Positions 20,565 through 30,707 of a stretch of DNA of 31,295 nucleotides are shown here, piece after piece. Every line of letters begins with the position of its first letter. Within the stretch, counting starts at the first letter, position 1. The notes under the pieces are model-generated. The model did not search any database and was not told the DNA's origin. It was given only the letters and a program-made list of their open reading frames with translations. Source of the DNA: Blastocladiella britannica (Eukaryota; Blastocladiomycota; Blastocladiomycetes; Blastocladiales; Blastocladiaceae). Location of the stretch: NCBI GenBank assembly GCA_025349905.2, contig MU624691.1:1-31295 (forward strand). The letters run 5' to 3'. A program made the position numbers and the translations under genes.

Positions 20565-20626
20565 CCTGAACAAAATCCGGCGTAGAACAGTCAAAAAGCT
20601 TCAGGATAAACAGGGCAAGATACTAT
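20565..20626 (+). repeat. Dispersed short repeat, copy B, inside a divergent promoter
   Basis: This 62 bp copy of the element at 5471-5529 has an extra TAG triplet and five base differences. CCTGAA at 20565-20570 and TTCAGG further in are perfect inverted 6-mers flanking CCGG and an AAGCTT palindrome. It occupies more than half of the 115 bp between the starts of PUS10 and the first secreted eight-Cys gene, so it lies in the promoter or 5' leader of one or both. Confidence 0.85.
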
Positions 20627-20660
20627 GCAGACTTTTTGCAGAGAAAGAAACATAAAGAAC

Positions 20661-21468
20661 ATGACTCGCAGCCTCACCTCGCTCATCCTCGCCGCCACCT
20701 TCGCCGCCGTGCTGGCCACGGCGCTCCCCGCCGCCGCGCCGGATGCCGCAGTGCCTGTCAACAAGTTCACGTCGGACCTGTCGGCCGCCGCCCTGGCCGT
20801 CCCCGAATGCAAGGCCGCCGCCGATGCCGTGGACGCCGACGCCGCCATTGCCTCGTGCTTTGCCGACACCACGCTCTTTTTCTCGACCCCGGACCACGTC
20901 TGCCGCGGTATTTCTGCTCCCGGTGCTGCCGCCAACGCCGCCTGCTTTGACGCCGCGGTGGCTGCCGCCGGTAAGCTTGCGGCCGCGTGCCCGCAGACTG
21001 TCGACGACTCGACGCCCATGAACAAGGATGCCATTTACAAAGTACTTTTTTTTTTTTTCTAAAATGTGAATGTGAAGTGGCGGGATGGTGGCTACCTTCA
21101 TTTCCCATGAATGCGATTTCCCATGGATTCATTAATTCAACCACTTTAAACAATAGGCATGGGGAAACAAGGCCGCAGCAACCGACGCCTGCACTGTGGT
21201 GGATGCCTCAGCCACCCGCCCGCTTGCGCTGCAGCAGGTCTACCAGTCGCACAGCCAGTGGACGTCGTGGAGTTTCACGGGCGCCCCCTCGGACGCCGAC
21301 AAGAAGAAGGTGCTGTGCGTGGACGCCAACAAGATCTACTGGCGGTCGGTGGACAGCGTGGGCGTGGCCCCGACCCTGTACTTTACGTCGCTGACCGACG
21401 CCCAGGCGTTTGTCAACGACATTGGTACTACCTGCGGCGATGGGTTCAAGGTGCCCAACAAGCACTAA
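20661..21468 (+). CDS. Secreted eight-cysteine protein, paralogue 1
   Basis: Two exons, 20661-21041 and 21157-21468, with a 115 bp intron, give 230 residues. The start has a clear signal peptide (LTSLILAATFAAVLATALPAAA), so the protein should be secreted. The mature chain has exactly eight Cys: five in exon 1 and three in exon 2. Cys spacings are 15, 14, 13, 14, 28, 41 and 38, nearly identical to the neighbour at 21789. Shared blocks include PVNKFTSDL, DTTLFFSTP, AIY-x-AWGN, LCxDAN and FVxDIG. No transmembrane segment or GPI signal is seen after the signal peptide. The intron sits at the same phase-0 position as in its paralogue. I do not recognise the family. Size, secretion and even Cys number fit fungal secreted effectors, adhesins or wall proteins, but that is inference. 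It shares its promoter with PUS10. Confidence 0.88.
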
Positions 21469-21788
21469 TCTCCTCTTTTTTAAATATCTCACATACATAC
21501 ATGCAATAATGCAATGCGCTTCCCAATTTTTATTTTATTTTATTTTATTCATATTTGGCGTCGTGATCTAAATTAGAGTGAGTGAGTCGGCGGTTCGGTA
21601 CGTGGTGCTCGTTTCGCCACACACGTCGTCCCTGGAAATAAACCCCACACGCGCGAACGAGCGTGCACTCTTCCATATTGCGCGATTAACGTTCATTGGG
21701 CTTAAATAACGCTCGTCGGTCGCCTCGGACTCTCTCTCTTTCGACACCTCTTCACGCTTCAAAATTTTAGATCTAAAAGACTGTTAAG
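21469..21788. promoter_or_regulatory. Spacer between the two secreted paralogues
   Basis: This 320 bp stretch holds the 3' end of paralogue 1 and the promoter of paralogue 2. It contains a run of TATTT/TTTTA units at about 21527-21550. Further on, a pyrimidine-rich tract (ctctctctttc) lies about 60 bp before the second start, as in many fungal promoters. There is no gene in it. Confidence 0.45.
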
Positions 21789-22601
21789 ATGACCTCCTCC
21801 CCGACCCTCCTCGCACTCCTCGCCGCCCTTCTGGTGCTCGCGTGCACCTCGGCCCACGCCGCTCCCCTCGCCACCACCACTACCTCTGCTGCTGCACCGG
21901 AACCCACCCCCGAGTTCCCCGTCAACAAATTCACGTCGGATCTGGCGCCCGGTGCACTCAACGACCCCGTGTGCGCAGCAGCGGTGGCGGCGGTGGACTC
22001 GGACGCCACCATTGCCAAGTGCTACCCGGACACGACGCTGTTCTTTTCGACGCCGTCATCGATCTGCCAGGGGATCACGTTTCCTGGCGGCAAGCCGGAT
22101 ACCAAGTGCTTTCCTGCAACGGTGCGGGCGGCTCGGCTGATTGCGGCCGCGTGCGAGCAGACGGCCGAGGACGATGCGGATATGTCGAAGTCGGCGATCT
22201 ATGCGGTATTGTCTAGACTTTTCTCATGGGAATGATCATCACGGATCACTGATCAAAATACGATATTTTAGGCATGGGGAAACTCGGCCGCCGCCCACGA
22301 CGCGTGCTCAACGCCCAAACCGGCCGCTCCGACCACCCGCACCCTGGCGATCGAGCAAGTGTACTCATCGCACAACGTGTGGCAGAACTGGCAGTGGGAC
22401 GGGTCGGCTCCGACGGACGAGGCACGCAAGTTGGGCCTGTGCACCGACGCCAACCGCATCTTTTTCCGTAACATCAAGTCGCTGGGCCTCACCCCAACCA
22501 CGTACTACCTGTCACTCACCAGCAAGGCCGCGTTCGTCGCCGATATCGGCAAGACGTGCGGGTTCAAGGTTCCCCCGCCGCCCGCCGTGTCCCAGCACTA
22601 A
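21789..22601 (+). CDS. Secreted eight-cysteine protein, paralogue 2
   Basis: Two exons, 21789-22205 and 22272-22601, with a 66 bp intron, give 248 residues. A signal peptide (LLALLAALLVLACTSAHA) is followed by a Thr/Pro/Ala-rich linker absent from paralogue 1, then PVNKFTSDL. Mature Cys spacings are 15, 14, 13, 14, 28, 44 and 38; only the sixth interval differs from paralogue 1. The exon boundary is conserved exactly at AIY-x|AWGN. Both copies also keep paired aromatics in the second exon (W-x-x-W before Cys7; a YF or YY pair before Cys8). The pair is therefore a tandem duplication that has diverged considerably in sequence while keeping its fold. A family search would be needed to say whether it is lineage-specific. 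Confidence 0.88.
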
Positions 22602-22639
22602 AATGCTTCGTATTGAATATACACTGTTTTTTCATTGGC

Positions 22640-25600
22640 TCAATCTAACTGATCCTCGTCGCTCGCCAACCACCGGCTCAGCGCTCGCTCGTACGCGTCC
22701 GGCATGTGCTGTACAAACATGTTGCGCCGGACCTCTAGCTCTGCCAGTGCTTCACACGGGGTTTCTTCCAGAACCACTCGCATCGGCACCTTTACCACTC
22801 CTCCCTTGGTGGGAACAGCAACGGCGGGAGCGGTGGATCCTGTCGTCGGCGATGTCAACAGACCAGGCATGCTCGCCGAGGGAGCCGGGTCGGGCAAGAT
22901 CGCCGACTCGCCGGCTGACGTGGAATCTTCAGTGGTGGGCGGCGGTGGAACTGTCGCCGTCGGCTCCGGTCGAGGAGTCGCGAATGTCGGACGCGGTTGC
23001 ATCATGGGAGTCGCAAACAGGCCCATGGCGGCCCATGGTACTGGGCCGCATTCCACCCCAACCGCCGCGGTGCCGGACGGTGATGCAGTGCGGGGACTGT
23101 TGGCGCGTGGAGACGGGTCTCCTCCCTTATTGCTGCTATTACTGCTCGGCGACCGCGAAAGGGGTGGTACAGGTACTCCTTGCACCTCGGTGGCGGTTGG
23201 GACGTCGGCCAGTAGCGAGCCCTGCGAAGCGGTGGCCGCATCCGTGCTGGCCGCGCTCCCGGTCTGAGCGATGCTACTGCTGTTGCTGCGTGGGAACAGC
23301 GTCTTGAAAACTTCGGCCGACGCACGGCGCGCGTGCGACACGAGCCGAGGCAAACTACCACCACTGGTATGACTGGTATCGAGAAGCGGCGGCGGAGATG
23401 CCGACATTGAGACTGTGGTGCCGAGTGCTTGGGTCTTGGCAATGGTCGTGGACGGCGCAGCCGCCCCAATGCCCATGACTCCACTTGCAGACAGCGGCTC
23501 TGGGGCGACGGGTGCCGGGGACGCTGTTCGCTCAATGGGAGGAGAAACCGGAATCGAGGTAGGGCCGGAAAGCGATTCGGTACTGGGCGTCGAGCTACCC
23601 AATTGCTGGTAGTCGTAGTGCACGCGGTACACTTTCCCCGCCAAGTACAGTTTGGGGTTGATTTGGGTCTCTTGCAGTGTTGCGCGGGTCTGGGTAATCA
23701 CGTCAAAGATCGCTTGCAGCCGGTCGTCCACGGGCAGCGCAGGCAGTCCGTTCCGGCGACGATTTGATGAAGAAGAGCGTGTGAGCAGCGACAGCACTTC
23801 GGTCGCGTGGTTATCGATCCCGGCCACCGCCGCCAACAAGCATGTGCGCAGGTCAATCACGGACCCGTACGACAGCCGGCACACGATATCGTGCTCGTTG
23901 ACCAGCACCGTGATCTGGTCGGCGTAAGCGTCGGCGAGGTTGCGCGAGCACGTCGGTGGCGGGCCGTACGCGTAGCAGTGTAGCTGTAAGGGCGGGCGCG
24001 ACGGAGGAAGTAGCGTCGACAGACCCGCGAGCACGTGGTCCTTGAGCAGCATCGTTAGCAGCGTCGCGGTTCCCGCCCCAAGCGAGTGACCGACCACGAT
24101 AATATGCGCGGGCGCGCGGTCGGCGACCCATTCGGGAAGCCGCGGGATCAGGATCGCGGCTAAGTAGTCGGCGGCAACTTTGATCCCGCGGTGCACGAGT
24201 CCGTCGTTCAAGCGGACGTACTCGCACGCCAAGTCCGTGACGGCATCGACCGCTGACATGGATCTTTTTTTATCATTTGGTCCAAGTCAGCCCAAATAAA
24301 ACGTAAAAAAAGAGAAAACATGCCCGCGAATCACAATAACCAGTGCGTTTTTCTGGCGGTCGTGGACCACGAAATGCGACGGCTTGAATACATCGTTTTC
24401 GCCCAGATCGTGCGAGAGCCAGTCCTGCGCTGGAATCTGTGGCAGGTAGGACATCATGGACCGCTTGTTGTTCGGAATCTTGGACTTGCCAAAGAACAAC
24501 AGTCCCTTCCATCCATAGGCAGCCATCGCGACTGGTGAAAAGATCAACAAAGTCAGCTTATTGCAAGAATCAGACGAAGAAAAAACTCGTACACTTTTTG
24601 TAATACAGGAGCGAGGCGACAACGCTCCGATCGGAAGGACCAATCAGCTTGCCCGTGCGCTGAATGGCAAGCGACTCGTAGTATCGAGTGAGCAATAAAA
24701 GTCCACACACCCACTCGGCGGCCGACACGCCATCGACTCCCTGCCGGAACGCCTGCACGAGCTTGAGCAGCTGGCTCAACGTTTCGCGCGTCTGCACCGA
24801 CAGAGAGACCGCTCGGAGCGCCGCGTCCAACAGCGCGGCCGAATTGCCCGACAGTTCGCGCGGAGAAAGCAGCCGGTACACCGTGTCGTCGAGCTGCTGG
24901 TGCTCGAGCGTTTGCGGCGTGTACCACAGCCGCACCTCGAGGGTTCCGAGGGCCGGTGTACTTGCCGCATCTTCCAGTTCCGAGGGCAAGAGCGCAGTAG
25001 GGGACGCGCCTGGAGGGTACAGGTGCGGGCGGCGGGACGGCGTATGGTACGGATCAAACAGCGGCAACGCCAGCCGGTGCGACGTTGGCAGAGATGGCGG
25101 TGTGTTGTTGCTCGACGAAAATGGGTTTGGAGGTAGCCCGGCAATCAAGGGAGAAGAGGATCTTGCGGGGGAAGGGCGGCTGGTGGTCAGCGATGCGACG
25201 CGCAGCTCGCTCCGTGCCACCAGTGAGTCCGAGACAAAGATGTGCGCGTCCAGGACATCGAGTTGCAGCGACGAAAACAGCTGCGCGTGGTACGTGACAT
25301 GCAGTTCCAGCGTATCGCCCCAGTTCCAAGTGGCCATCCCTGGTTCACCATTGCCGCCCGTCAGCTCACCGTCTGGCTCGTCGCGCACAAGTGTCACACG
25401 CTCTATATACATTTGACCATCATCACCATTTTTACCATTCTACGATTGTAGAAATATGAAAGGAATACCCTGATCGCCGAGCGAGACACGCACCCAAGGC
25501 GAATCGCAATGGACGCGGGCGCGGTTCAGGTGAAGGCGCACGATTTCAACGCGCATGGTCCCTGGATCAATCAGGAGTACGTGTCAATTTTTTGATTCGG

Positions 25601-25810
25601 TAACTTCACATGGTGCGGACCAAGAGGTGGGAGGAGCGGATCATCCATGGTCATGGTGGATGGGACGGGCACGCTTTTCGGCTCGGCCGTGACGGCAGTG
25701 CGGAGCGAGAGTGCGGCGAGATTGGCGGCGGCGGCAGCCAGTGGCGCAGCGATGGTGGGTGGCGGTACACTGCCATCCGCAGAAGTGGTGGTGTCTTGGG
25801 GGGGTATCAT
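22640..25810 (-). CDS. C2 domain and class 3 lipase, diacylglycerol-lipase type
   Basis: Serine lipase expected to release a fatty acid from diacylglycerol at membranes. Exons (minus): 25810-25621, 25561-25469, 25402-24593, 24531-24324, 24263-22640; about 974 residues. The first exon is less certain. Without it the protein starts at 25556 (MRVEIVRLHL, good initiation context) and has 909 residues. A C2-like domain opens with MRVEIVRLHLNRARV and continues to about residue 200. Then come a helical region, the lipase strand VIVIRGSMSAVDAVTDL, the nucleophile GHSLG (~491) and the catalytic Asp in NEHDIVCRLS (~553). The likely catalytic His is in FVQHMPDAYERAL at the extreme C-terminus (~953). About 300 Ser/Thr/Pro-rich residues separate the last two, far more than the regulatory loop of animal DAGL. 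The last intron (24264-24323) uses a GC donor. Confidence 0.9.
24264..24323 (-). other. GC-AG intron
   Basis: The only in-frame junction between VIVIRG and SMSAVDAVTDL uses donor GCATGT and acceptor AAAG, giving a 60 bp intron like its neighbours. The nearby GT (CAT|GTTTTC) is in the wrong phase for the only acceptor available. The joined segment matches the strand-turn-helix start of the lipase fold. Confidence 0.75.
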
Positions 25811-26006
25811 GACGCGCAGATAGTGGTACAGATTTGATGAGGTGAAGAGCGTGCAGGGACGGCGGCGTTGGAACCAATTGCGGAGTGGCATTTTTTTTTT
25901 TTCACGTTCGAGGACGGGCCAAGAGGGAGCGACGGCAGGCGTGACTGCTCGAGATACGTCGAATTTTTTGCGAATTTTCACAAGGATCGCACTTTCAAAA
26001 TACAAT
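25811..26006. promoter_or_regulatory. Divergent promoter, lipase / RRP8
   Basis: About 196 bp between the proposed lipase start and the RRP8 start, or 450 bp if the lipase begins at 25556. It contains a T-run at 25892-25902 just before the RRP8 leader. No specific factor site was recognised. Confidence 0.35.
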
Positions 26007-27331
26007 ATGGCCAAGAAATCCGCCCTCAAGTCTGCTCTGCAGCAGCGCCTCGCCCAGTCGACCGAGCGCGCGTCCAACCCGCCGTCTGCTCCTCCTGCTC
26101 CGGCAAAGAAGCCCGTGGCAGCATCGACAACCAACCCGGCCGCCAATGCAAATGCCAAGATTGGCAAGGCCAAGCAGACCGTCAAGCCGGGAAAACGCGC
26201 ACCCGCCCCTGCTGCCGCCAAAGTCGCCGCGAAAGCCAGCATTACGGCCGCTGCCACCGCCGCCGTGACTGGTAAGCCGACTGGCGCCAAACCAACCGCG
26301 CCGCCGGCAAAGAAGCAACGGCCTGCTACTGCCTCCACTGCAGCTGCACCATCAGCAAACAACAAGAAAAAGGCGGCGGCCAAGCCCAAGCCCGCGCCCG
26401 AGGAGCCGCTCGATCCGTCGCTGTGGGAGGACGCATCGGACGACTCGGACAATGACAGCGTCTCGAGCGCCGAGCGCGTGGACGACTCGGTCGACGAGAG
26501 CCAGGAGCTGGTGACCCCGGCCATGGCGTTGACCCCAAAACTCACCCAGCTGCAGCAACAGATGCAGCGCAAGCTGGAGGGATCGCAGTTCCGCTGGCTG
26601 AACGAGCAGCTGTACACGATCGCCGGTAAAGAGGCGCTCGAGCTCATGTCGCAGCAGCCGCACTTGTTTGATTTGGTATTGCTGCTTTTATCATACTGGA
26701 TTGGAAAGGGAACTCAACGGAAGAAATAAAACAGTACCACCGCGGATTCCGCGCCCAGGCTGAGCAGTGGCCTGAGAACCCCGTGCACCGCATTGCCAAG
26801 GAGGTGGCCACCTTCACCAAGGCGCCCGCCACCATTGTCGATCTCGGATGCGGCGACGCGCTCGTTGCCCAGCGCCTGGGTCCCGAGGGCTACACGGTGC
26901 GCTCGTTTGATCTGGTGGCCAAGCCGCCATTGGTCGAGGCTGCCGATATGGCCGCTGTGCCCATGAAGGACAGCACCGCCGACGTGGTCATCTTCTCGCT
27001 TAGTCTCATGAACACTAACTGGGGTAAAGGCGCGGCCGAGGGTGCGCGGATCTTGCGCAAGGGCGGGATCATGAAGATTGCCGAGGTGGTGTCGCGGATT
27101 CCCAACTTGGACGAGTTCATTGCCTGCCTCGAGGTCCTCGGCTTACAAGTGATGAGCAAGGTATGTTTCCCTTTTTCCTATTCTTCTTCATTTTTTGACG
27201 CATCTTAAATGATTGTTTAGGACACGAGCAACACTATGTTTGTGTTTTTGACATTGCGCAAAAAGACGGCACTCAGACCGGGTGCTGGAGCATTCGAGCC
27301 CCTGAAGCCGTGCATCTACAAGCGTCGGTAA
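26007..27331 (+). CDS. RRP8: rRNA-processing protein 8, 25S rRNA m1A methyltransferase
   Basis: Nucleolar S-adenosylmethionine-dependent enzyme that methylates N1 of an adenine in large-subunit rRNA and aids early pre-rRNA cleavage. Exons 26007-26675, 26735-27160 and 27221-27331, with introns of 59 and 60 bp, give 401 residues. Residues 1 to ~140 are Lys/Ala/Pro-rich and disordered, as in the family, followed by an acidic patch (DASDDSDNDS). The catalytic domain begins at SQFRWLNEQLYT and runs HLFDLYHRGFRAQAEQWP across the first junction. It contains the SAM motif VDLGCGDALVAQRL (~257-270), SFDLVA, and the Rrp8 signatures FSLSLMNTNW (~310-318) and GGIMKIAEVVSRI. The C-terminus FEPLKPCIYKRR is also typical. 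Both junctions are phase 0 and conserve the motifs. Confidence 0.96.
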
Positions 27332-27454
27332 GTGGAGCATCAAATATACATCTTTACAGCTGACTTTCATTGCTGCACACACATGAGTCAATCCTCCACC
27401 CTCCCTCAACCACATTTATATGACGCTCGCTCACCAACCAAACAAGAAAATGGA

Positions 27455-28525
27455 TCAGTGGAACGCCGTGTTGGACGCCGAGTCCGAGTGCACGGGCATC
27501 TCGGTCTTCTTGAACGTGTTGAGTTCCTCGCGAATCTCCATCTTGAGCTTGGGCGTCAGCTTGCGGAACGTCGAGTTGCTGTCCGGGCGGCGGTTGTACT
27601 CGGTCTTGCGGAACGTCGGCAGCACCTCGACACTCTCCACGAACTTGAGCACCCGCGACGGCAGCTCGTCCGGGTTCGGGCGCGCCACCAGCTGCGACTC
27701 GAGCTGATCGGCAAGCTGCGCGCGCTTCAACTGATCGGCGGCCACTGCCAGCGAGGCGTCAACGCGCCCCGACACGTCCGATTCTATTCATTTTTACATT
27801 GGTGAGTTCAAGATCAATGACCAAGGAAAGGATAGGCACAAAGAGGGACGGACCTTTCAAAATGTTCTTTTGCATCAGCTCCTCACGCTCTGGCCGCTTC
27901 TTGAGGCACGAGCGAAGTGCCGACGACCGGTCCTTGATGGATCCTTGCGACACATCGACGGATCCGTTGGCTGCCGCTGCCGCTGCCGTTGCCGCCGCCG
28001 CTGCCGCCGCTGCACCTGCGGCTGCCGCTGCCTGAGCAGCGACATTGTCGGACGAGTCGACTGATATGGTTTTTTATGAATTACAACGTTGCTTGTGGAG
28101 GGGGCAACAACGATAAAAATGTATGTACCGCGAATAATGTTGCGCAGCTTCAGGTCTGCCTTGGAAGGACGGCGCGCAATACGCTGTGCGAGACGTTCCT
28201 TCTCGGATTGCGAGGTGGCCACAGCTCCCAAGGGAGTCGGACCGACGGGGGACGCACGATTCTCTAAATACTCATTAGATAAAAAAATGGAGTTAGCACA
28301 CTTGTACCAACTACACATTATACAATGAATGAAAAGCAATACTTGCCATCGCCTGTTGGACATGGTACATATGGAAATATGATTGAGTAAAAAATTTCCT
28401 ATGAAATTGCTCCAATCCGATTGCGGCGGGAAACGCAGAGCTTAAGAAAGAAATAGAAACGCACCAACAGATTCCTGAACCACAGCACTGCTAATCGCAG
28501 CCGAGACGTTTGCGGGGGTCGACAT
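27455..28525 (-). CDS. RPEL-repeat actin-binding protein
   Basis: Exons (minus): 28525-28465, 28263-28129, 28060-27854, 27783-27455, giving 243 residues. Three RPEL motifs are visible: QRIARRPSKADLKLRNII (~47-65), LKKRPEREELMQKNILK, and LESQLVARPNPDELPSRVL in the last exon. RPEL motifs bind monomeric G-actin, so the protein may sense or buffer the actin pool, like the small RPEL proteins of other fungi or animal Phactr/MRTF. Between the first two repeats is a long Ala tract (~24 Ala, broken by Gly, Thr and Gln) encoded mainly by GCG/GCA. The first intron is unusually long (201 bp); the others are 68 and 70 bp. The last donor is GTCCGT. Splicing rebuilds RNIIRVDSSD and NILKESDVSG. Annotation of the first, 20-residue exon rests on its ATG, donor and phase only. 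Confidence 0.88.
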
Positions 28526-28793
28526 TGATATTATTTTGAAAAATTGAATATTGTAGCTTACGCTTGACAGGTCGGTGCGAGTTGCAAAAACTCAAGTTGA
28601 ATGAATGAATTGAGTATCGGATATGTTACAATTGAAGAATTACGAGCAAAGAAATTAAGAAAAAGTACAATATCAAGCTGGAGGGAGAAATAATTTTTTT
28701 TGGAAAGTATGTACATATGCTGGATCTGTTTGTGGATCCCTTCAAACCTTTTCACATCAACTTTTTCTAATTTATGAAAACAATTCAGAAATA
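28526..28793. promoter_or_regulatory. Divergent promoter, RPEL gene / 7TM gene
   Basis: This 268 bp region is strongly AT-rich, with homopolymer runs near 28691-28700. It lies between two divergent starts and should hold both promoters. No gene or recognised element was found. Confidence 0.35.
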
Positions 28794-30707
28794 ATGAAAC
28801 TCGGCAACTCTCTTTTCCTTGTCGTGACTGTTACTTTTACGTTCCTGGGACTGCTGCCGAACTCATGCCATGCCATGCTGATCTCGAGTGAATCATTTGT
28901 CCTTGGGACACTGGAGCGCCTTGCACAATTGGGCGCCTTCGCGTTCGCCAAATCCGGCGGACGAATCACCCTCAATATTCAGAGCATGCGCACATCCGAC
29001 TCGTTGGTGGTCATGGCTGTCCGTCTTGCCAAGTCTTGATTTTCACTGGTCAATGAATTGCTAAAAAAAATTGTATTGGACAGAACACCGCACCATGGCT
29101 GCTCGCAGCACCACCGACAGATTACCTCTACACACATGCAGTCGATCTTTTCGCGTGCCCAGGCGCATCCCTCGCCCCGTCTTCAGCAACCGCATCGCCC
29201 TCTGCCGATCGAACGCTTTGGTTTGCGTACACGTCGACGCCAGCAATGGACTTTCCGGCGCCGCTCGTACCAGATTCGAACGAGCAGCTTCTGCGAGCGC
29301 TTCCTCCCTCTTCCGACTTGCGCGCCCCACCTTCCGTCTCGAGCGATCCAGGTTCATGTATTGGAACTGCACTTCCTCCAGGATGCCTTGTAGCACCCAT
29401 CTACCGCCGACGCCTCATTGCTGCCGGCACTGGAAACACGCCCTGGAAACCTGCGTCACCCAAAGACGCAATCACGTCCAGCCATAACCTAACGATCGAG
29501 GATATTTCCATCTTTTCCGCGGACGAGAGCTCGGGCGACTTGTCCGGATACGGCAGCTGGACGTTTAATGTCACTTCCGATTCGAGCACCATTTGGTTGC
29601 TTGGCATGGTCAAGTGCGGTGGATTGCGGGACGGTGGGATGTTGCGATCCTACTTTTCGGTTCGGGGGGCTCATACTCTTGTTGCTCACAACAAAATCAA
29701 GACGACTCACAGTACTTGAATCCAGGTGAACTTTTTGACCGAAAACCCTTTGCCGCCATCGGCGTGGTCGCCGTTCCCGACCGAGTCGTCGCCAGGGTAC
29801 ACGCATCTTCCAGTAGGAGCGATCCCGCTGCTGACGATTTACCCGGTATTCTCGCTGCTGCACGCAGTGGTGCTTGTTTTCGGAGCCGTGCGCGTCCTCC
29901 GAGCTCCCCGATCGCGTGTCACGTTGCTTCACTTGGGCACACTGGCCGCAGTAGCGGTGCGGCTGGCATGGTCGCTCTCGGTCGGGTACTACTGGGCGTC
30001 CGCAAGCGCGCTGGGCGAGATCCCGTCGCTGGTCGATATTGCACGGGCGCTGCTGACGGGATTCACGGGCTCGTGTCTGGCGGCCCTTGCCGTGGCCATT
30101 TCCAAAGGCTGGTTTATCACACGTACAACATTTTCCGGAGCCGAAGCCCGCACTTTTATGGGCATTTCGACGTTTGTTGGCATTGCTGGTACTCTTCATG
30201 CATTTTGATATTTCAAACAGAGTAAACCTAACAAAATAAAGTAGACATATTCTCCGGCCTCGTCTCGGGCGTGTCGATCATCAGCGTGGCACTCATGTAC
30301 CCGATCCTGTGGGGCATTGTGACTCACTCGGTGCGCATCCACGGCGCGACCCTGCACTTGTATCGGCTCAATCTCTGGGATCGAGATGTGGAGGAGGAGA
30401 TCCAGGAGGCGTATGCCGAAAAGGCCGACTTCCACCGCAAGGCCAGTCGGTTGGCGGCGGCTGCAGTTGCTGGGATTGCGATTGTACGCTTTCTACTTTT
30501 ATTTTGTTGAAGGTTTCGCTCACCTCAAGCCCTTTGCAGTCAAAATTGCTGATCGCGATCGTGTACCCGCTGGCGACGTGGGTGAGTGCGACGCTCGAGG
30601 AGACGGTTGTGTTGGTGTTCCTTGGCACGATAATGTGGTGGCTGGTGGCAGCGACGCCGCTGGCGGGTACCGAGCGGCGGCCGTGGGGCAGGGGTGTCAA
30701 GGGATAA
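28794..30707 (+). CDS. Seven-transmembrane protein of the GPR180/TMEM145 type
   Basis: Five exons, 28794-29018, 29084-29659, 29726-30188, 30245-30483 and 30540-30707, with introns of 56-66 bp, give 556 residues. A signal peptide (NSLFLVVTVTFTFLGLLPNSCHA) leads into a lumenal domain of ~260 residues with LERLAQLGAFAFAKSGGRIT, the FxF...GG pattern that opens such domains. It has a few Cys and ends YGSWTFNVTSDSSTIWLLGMVKC. Seven hydrophobic segments follow: PLLTIYPVFSLLHAVVLV, VTLLHLGTLAAVAVRLAW, ALLTGFTGSCLAALAVAIS, FMGISTFVGIAGDIFSGLV, SIISVALMYPILWGIV, AAVAGIAISKLLIAIVYP and VLVFLGTIMWWLVAATP. AISKGWFITR after the third helix matches the AKGWTITR hallmark of GPR180/TMEM145. Homologues act in the secretory pathway or as orphan receptors; no ligand can be inferred here. 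The assignment is by motif memory and topology. Confidence 0.82.

Noticed and set aside
25571..26647. 358-codon minus-strand open frame across the lipase and RRP8 starts
   Set aside because: Upstream of 25810 it is antisense to RRP8 exon 1 and the promoter. Only the part from 25810 to 25621 was kept, as a possible first exon of the lipase.
27958..28034. GCC/GCT-rich run as a microsatellite or CRISPR-like repeat
   Set aside because: It encodes the Ala tract of the RPEL protein in frame. There are no spacers or regular repeat units.
28266..28464. Possible extra exon inside the long first intron of the RPEL gene
   Set aside because: Candidate exons bounded by AG and GT around 28348-28400 leave the wrong phase for the next exon, so a single 201 bp intron is the simplest model.
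29489..30199. Minus-strand open frame of 236 codons over the 7TM gene
   Set aside because: Arg/Gln-rich antisense of exons that form a coherent seven-helix protein on the plus strand.
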